Assembly: GCA_030615865.1 (NCBI GenBank)
Contig: JAUWYK010000079.1
Coordinates: 1-7,691 of the forward strand
Source of the DNA: Dehalococcoidia bacterium
Lineage (GTDB): Bacteria > Chloroflexota > Dehalococcoidia > Dehalococcoidales > JAUWYK01
Direction of reading: 5' to 3'
DNA: 7,691 bases
Part shown: piece after piece, positions 4,968 to 7,691 of the stretch
How the letters are laid out: each line of letters opens with the position of its first letter
Numbering within the stretch: position 1 is the stretch's first letter
Notes under the pieces: model-generated
Told to the model about the DNA's origin: nothing
The model's input: the letters and a program-made list of their open reading frames with translations, nothing else
Databases searched by the model: none
Made by a program: the position numbers and the translations under genes

Positions 4968-4996
4968 TTGACATTTCTCTAGCTAGGCACTACAAT
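4968..4996 (+). promoter_or_regulatory. Near-consensus promoter of the 52-residue protein / recombinase operon
   Basis: TTGACA (4968-4973) and TACAAT (4991-4996) are exactly 17 bases apart. The predicted start near 5003 leaves about a dozen bases, just enough for the GAGGTGA ribosome site at 5005-5011 before the GTG at 5015. Confidence 0.8.
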
Positions 4997-5014
4997 GGTA
5001 GGTAGAGGTGAGCG

Positions 5015-5173
5015 GTGGCATTTATCAGAACTAAACGACAAGGCACCAGAATCTACTACTATCTCGTGGAAAGCAAGCGAGAGGGTAAGAAGGTGAGGCA
5101 AAAAGTCATCAAATATCTCGGTATTACGCCTCCGACAAAAGAGCAAATAGAAATTATGAGGAGGGAACGATGA
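5015..5173 (+). CDS. Small basic protein coupled to a serine recombinase
   Basis: A 52-residue basic protein that opens AFIRTKRQGTRIYYYLVES after its GTG and continues KREGKKVRQKVIKYLG. This segment resembles the N-terminus of IS1634-like transposases ('IRTK...YYYLVES...VRQKVIKYLG') but stands alone here. Its role is unknown, and DNA binding would fit its charge. A clear GAGGTGA ribosome site lies 3 bases before the GTG, and it has its own promoter. Its TGA overlaps the ATG of the recombinase fragment by four bases (ATGA), with GAGGAGG inside its own end serving the next gene, so the two were made together. It is intact although its partner is broken. Confidence 0.75.
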   Translation: MAFIRTKRQGTRIYYYLVESKREGKKVRQKVIKYLGITPPTKEQIEIMRRER

Positions 5174-5316
5174 GAGCAGCAATATACTGCCGGGTATCAA
5201 CCGAAGACCAGGAGAGGATCGGCAAATCAAGGGTTTTATTTGCCGCAGGTGTGGCTACGAGTGGAAACCGAAGGAAGGCCCCGATACCACTGGACGAAGC
5301 CGCTAATACTAAGTAA
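5170..5316 (+). pseudogene. Serine recombinase truncated after its N-terminal strand
   Basis: The frame begins MRAAIYCRVSTEDQER, the unmistakable start of the resolvase/invertase domain of large serine recombinases, with the catalytic serine at S10. It then leaves the family (a Q-S-Q type helix should follow) and runs through unrelated codons to a stop at 5316, 48 residues in all, against 450-550 for the intact enzyme. The break is near 5215-5222. In a second frame just after it, 5217-5306 reads IKGFICRRCGYEWKPKEG, the tail of an unrelated zinc-ribbon gene, so a deletion has joined two genes. The start is secure: GAGGAGG 7 bases upstream and ATGA overlap with the previous gene. It cannot be an active recombinase. 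Confidence 0.85.
5217..5306 (+). pseudogene. Zinc-ribbon gene tail fused behind the recombinase break
   Basis: Out of frame with the recombinase fragment, this segment encodes FICRRCGYEWKPKEGPDTTG, one CxxC knuckle followed by G-Y-E-W, and stops at 5306. It resembles the CKRCGYEW knuckle of small zinc-ribbon proteins but the second knuckle and the N-terminus are missing. It marks the right side of the deletion. Confidence 0.45.
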
Positions 5317-5344
5317 CCATACTACCTATCAAAAGGAGGATAAA

Positions 5345-5518
5345 ATGAAACATCAACAAGGAGCAACTGCTTTGCCAAATTCCCCTACCCTATCACAGCT
5401 TTGGGAGGCCCTCGGCTCAAAGCTGATTGAAACCGCAGAGGGACAACTGCCTTCTAAGCAGCGGGTCGTGGGTTCGAATCCCTCCAGGGACGCCACAGAG
5501 AAGAATGTGAACCTATGA
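5345..5518 (+). CDS. Short ORF reading through the tRNA-Arg fragment
   Basis: A 57-residue frame with a very good ribosome site (AAAAGGAGG, 6 bases before ATG). The first 33 residues, MKHQQGATALPNSPTLSQLW and following EALGSKLIETAEG, are unrecognised. The rest (QRVVGSNPSRDAT) is simply the tRNA T-arm read as protein. So an island gene has probably been given a new 3' end by integration at the tRNA, or is a chance frame kept by its leader. An upstream in-frame ATG at 5240 has no ribosome site. Confidence 0.4.
   Translation: MKHQQGATALPNSPTLSQLWEALGSKLIETAEGQLPSKQRVVGSNPSRDATEKNVNL
5446..5495 (+). other. 3' half of a tRNA-Arg(UCU) gene: likely island attachment site
   Basis: From the anticodon stem on, this is tRNA: CTGC (5447-5450), a 7-base loop CTTCTAA with anticodon TCT at 5453-5455, GCAG (5458-5461), a 5-base variable loop, a T-arm with TTCGAAT (5473-5479), then a 7-base acceptor strand, G and the encoded CCA (5493-5495). 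There is no D-arm and no 5' acceptor strand upstream, and the T-stem has one T-T mismatch, so it is a non-functional 3' fragment. Integration of islands into tRNA genes usually leaves exactly this: a restored full tRNA at one end and a 3' fragment at the other. The orientation places the island to the left and the intact tRNA beyond the window. Confidence 0.8.
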
Positions 5519-5540
5519 GCAGGGCAGAGAGAAGAGCTCA

Positions 5541-6431
5541 GTGAAGCTGAAAATATGGTTTTTAGAGACCAGGCCCCAGTTTTTGCTTCTTTCCATCGTA
5601 CTAGCATTTCTGGGAACCTGTATTGCCTGGTACGATGGTGTTTTTTATCTCGGTTATGCGCTGCTGGCTTTCATCGGGCTGCTTTTGGCTCATATCAGTG
5701 TCAATGTACTTAATGATTACTTTGACTATAGAAGCGGGATAGACCTGGAAGCTAAAAGAACCCCCTTCAGCGGGGGCAGCGGTATTCTCCCTGCCGGTCT
5801 CCTTAAACCGGGGCAGGTCTTGTGGTTAGGGCTGGTGTCTTTCCTGTTGGCTATACCTATAGGTGTTTATTTTGTGATGGTCAGAGGCTGGCTTCTGCTA
5901 CCGTTACTTTTAATAGCTGCAATATGCATTTTACTTTATACCCCCTTCATAACCAGGCTGAAATGGCCTGAGTGGGCACCTGGGGTAGGGATGGGAACTT
6001 TGCCGGTTCTCGGAGCTTACTTTGTTCAGACCGCTGCCTACACTCTGCCTGCTGTTGTGGCGGCAATACCCTCTGGCATTTTGGTGCATAACCTGCTTCT
6101 TTTGAACGAATTTCCTGATGTAGAAGCCGATAAGAAGGCAGGCAGAAAAACCCTGCCCATAGTGATGGGAAGAACAAGGGCAAGCATAATCTACGCAGTT
6201 CTAACCGTAGTGGTTTACCTGTGGATAGTCGGTGGCGTAGTGGCAGAAACAATACCAGCCTTCTGTCTAATAGCCTTGTTAACACTTCCCTTCGCCATAA
6301 AGGCTATTCGGGGTGCCCTGAAGCATCAAGAGATAAGTGGGCTAGTGCCAGCTATGGGTAATAATGTTCTGGTTGTCCTCTTAACTCAATTTCTTCTGGG
6401 CATCGGCTATATCCTGGCGAGGGTTTTCTAA
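5541..6431 (+). CDS. UbiA-family prenyltransferase (MenA-like)
   Basis: A 296-residue integral membrane protein with about eight hydrophobic segments, the usual size for the family. It transfers a polyprenyl chain from a diphosphate to an aromatic or other acceptor in the membrane. The two Asp-rich motifs that bind the diphosphate through magnesium are both present: NDYFDYRSGID (58-68) and NEFPDVEADKKAGRKTLP (189-206, D193-x3-D197). The NDYFDY...D form and the FPD-x-E-x-D form are closest to the MenA/dihydroxynaphthoate branch, so menaquinone synthesis is the likeliest pathway, but other acceptors are possible. The start is GTG at 5541 with only a weak purine-rich site upstream. It follows the tRNA fragment by 45 bases, so integration may have replaced its original promoter. 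The next gene begins 53 bases later in the same direction. Confidence 0.9.
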   Translation: MKLKIWFLETRPQFLLLSIVLAFLGTCIAWYDGVFYLGYALLAFIGLLLAHISVNVLNDYFDYRSGIDLEAKRTPFSGGSGILPAGLLKPGQVLWLGLVSFLLAIPIGVYFVMVRGWLLLPLLLIAAICILLYTPFITRLKWPEWAPGVGMGTLPVLGAYFVQTAAYTLPAVVAAIPSGILVHNLLLLNEFPDVEADKKAGRKTLPIVMGRTRASIIYAVLTVVVYLWIVGGVVAETIPAFCLIALLTLPFAIKAIRGALKHQEISGLVPAMGNNVLVVLLTQFLLGIGYILARVF

Positions 6432-6484
6432 ATTAGAATCCAAAATTTAGCTTTTATTGAATTTCTATTAATTGGAGTAAGGTG

Positions 6485-7691
6485 ATGTCAGTTGACCTAA
6501 TTTTGCTGCATCCGCCCAGCGTGTATGACTTTCGCCAGAGAACGAGCCTTTATGGACCGGTTAGTGACCTGATTCCCTCCTCCCCTATTTTCGAGATGTA
6601 TCCCATTGGCTTCACTAGTATTGCTGAATATCTGGAACGTGCTGGATATCGGGTGCGTATTGTTAACCTCGCTGTGCGCATGCTGAACGATAAGAACTTC
6701 AATGTTGACAGACTGATAAAGCGCCTGAGGTCGCTAGTCTTTGGCATTGATTTACACTGGCTAGTCCACGCTCACGGTGCTATTGAGGTAGCACAGATAG
6801 TAAAAAGATACCACCCGGAGGCAAAACTAGTAGTAGGAGGGCTTTCAGCCTCTTATTACTATAAGGAGCTGCTCCAATACCCTGAGATTGACTATGTGGT
6901 GAGGGGTGACTCTACAGAAGAGCCACTCCGACAGCTAATGGATTGCATAGTGAAATGCAGGGAGCCTGAAGCAGTGCCCAACCTTGTTTGGCGCGATAGC
7001 CAGGGTAGAATACGGGAAAATCCCTTCACCCATGTCCCATCTGACCTCAGCAATGTTATGGTCAAATACTATACTCATACCTTGCACTCTGTGATTAAAC
7101 ACCGTGACCTTGCTAACTATGCTCCTTTTAAGGGCTGGCTACGTTATCCTATAACCGCTGTGCTTACCTGTCGTGGTTGCTCCGAAAATTGCGTTGTCTG
7201 TGGAGGCTCTGCAGCCGCCTTCCGAAACTTTTATAATCGAGAAAGGACTGTCTTCCGCTCTCCGAAATCGGTTGCTCAAGATATAAAGCAAATTGAGCAC
7301 TTCAGTGGTGGCCCTATTTTCATCTTAGGCGACCTGCGCCAACCAGGAGAGGACTATGGCTATGAGCTTTTGCACTTGCTTCAGAAGGACGGAGCGAAGA
7401 GTCAGTTTATCTTTGAGCTATTCTCTCCCGCCCCGCAAAATTTTTTGCATCAGATGGGTCTGTCATGTCCTAACTTCTGCCTGGAGATTTCCCCTGAATC
7501 TCACGACCCGCAAGTAAGGAGAGCTGCTGGCAAACACTATTCTAATCAAGACCTGGAACAGACGCTGGGTGATGCCCTTGATGCCGGCTGCGGGCGTTTG
7601 GACGTGTTCTTTATGATTGGGCTTCCAACCCAAACACCACAATCGGTAATGGATACCATTGATTACTGTGGCTTCTTGTTAGAAAAGTTCA
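6485..7691 (+). CDS. B12-binding-domain radical SAM protein, Ta0216-type (partial)
   Basis: The first 402 codons are present and the gene runs off the right edge. The N-terminal part (about 1-165) is a cobalamin-binding-like Rossmann domain: LILLHPPSVYDFR, then GIDLHWLVHAHG (87-98) in the place of the usual D-x-H-x-x-G loop, then KLVVGGLSASYY. The radical SAM domain follows with TCRGCSENCVVCGG, whose C232-x3-C236-x2-C239 would ligate the 4Fe-4S cluster. An extra Cys (C229) precedes it. The DLHW...HAHG and CRGC...NCVxCGG signatures are those of the TIGR04190 (Ta0216) family, whose reaction is unknown. GGAG lies 7 bases before the ATG. It probably shares a transcript with the UbiA gene, so a role in lipid or quinone modification is a reasonable guess. 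Confidence 0.85.
   Translation, partial: MSVDLILLHPPSVYDFRQRTSLYGPVSDLIPSSPIFEMYPIGFTSIAEYLERAGYRVRIVNLAVRMLNDKNFNVDRLIKRLRSLVFGIDLHWLVHAHGAIEVAQIVKRYHPEAKLVVGGLSASYYYKELLQYPEIDYVVRGDSTEEPLRQLMDCIVKCREPEAVPNLVWRDSQGRIRENPFTHVPSDLSNVMVKYYTHTLHSVIKHRDLANYAPFKGWLRYPITAVLTCRGCSENCVVCGGSAAAFRNFYNRERTVFRSPKSVAQDIKQIEHFSGGPIFILGDLRQPGEDYGYELLHLLQKDGAKSQFIFELFSPAPQNFLHQMGLSCPNFCLEISPESHDPQVRRAAGKHYSNQDLEQTLGDALDAGCGRLDVFFMIGLPTQTPQSVMDTIDYCGFLLEKF

Noticed and set aside
6428..6458. Terminator after the UbiA gene (CTAAATT, 9-base loop, AATTTAG, then CTTTTATT)
   Set aside because: The stem is only A/T-rich and overlaps the stop codon, and the next gene follows closely in the same direction, so termination here is doubtful.
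1..7691. CRISPR array or rRNA genes
   Set aside because: No regularly spaced repeats and no conserved rRNA segments were seen.

Overview
The window looks like a stretch of chromosome from an uncultivated bacterium, most plausibly Chloroflexota of the Dehalococcoidia type. That assignment is an inference from gene content: a DUF5679 zinc-ribbon protein, a UbiA prenyltransferase next to a Ta0216-type B12/radical-SAM protein, and a short 'AFIRTKR' protein coupled to a serine recombinase. No rRNA or other decisive marker is present. The window divides into a gene-poor accessory region (about 200-5500) and an ordinary biosynthetic pair (5541 to the right edge).

Left part: the first 62 codons of a UDP-glucose/UDP-ManNAc-type sugar-nucleotide dehydrogenase run off the left edge on the minus strand. 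After it comes decayed zinc-ribbon DNA (about 300-575), then a complete IS110-family transposase (558-1799, minus). Upstream of that gene lies about 200 bp of non-coding DNA that folds as a closed, multi-hairpin unit, which is what a bridge RNA would look like. Abutting this, at 2057-2108, is a compact regulatory node. It contains two C-box half-operators of the type bound by restriction-modification controller (C) proteins, a plus-strand promoter for the C-protein gene (2134-2349), and a near-consensus minus-strand promoter (TTGACA-17-TATACT) firing toward the IS110 element. No methyltransferase or restriction endonuclease gene is visible, so the C protein appears orphaned and IS110 sits where a divergent methylase gene would be expected.

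Middle part: a 210-residue protein with a C-terminal HEPN-like RN-x3-H motif and a His/Cys-rich N-terminal half (2634-3266, minus) lies convergent to the C gene. A zinc-finger plus helix-turn-helix protein (3607-4242, plus) follows, probably with a leaderless GTG start, and ends at a strong hairpin terminator shared with the convergent DUF5679 gene (4330-4470, minus). A second small zinc-ribbon ORF (4585-4815, minus) shares local DNA similarity with the decayed region at the left.

Island edge: a textbook promoter (4968-4996) drives a 52-residue protein translationally coupled to a serine recombinase that is cut off after about 16 residues and fused to foreign sequence. About 130 bp later lies the 3' half of a tRNA-Arg(UCU) gene (about 5446-5495), read through by a short ORF. 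This is the usual footprint of an integrated island's chromosomal junction, which suggests that everything to its left is accessory DNA. The UbiA-family prenyltransferase (5541-6431) and the B12-binding radical-SAM protein (6485 to the right edge, partial) follow in the same direction and probably form a backbone operon.
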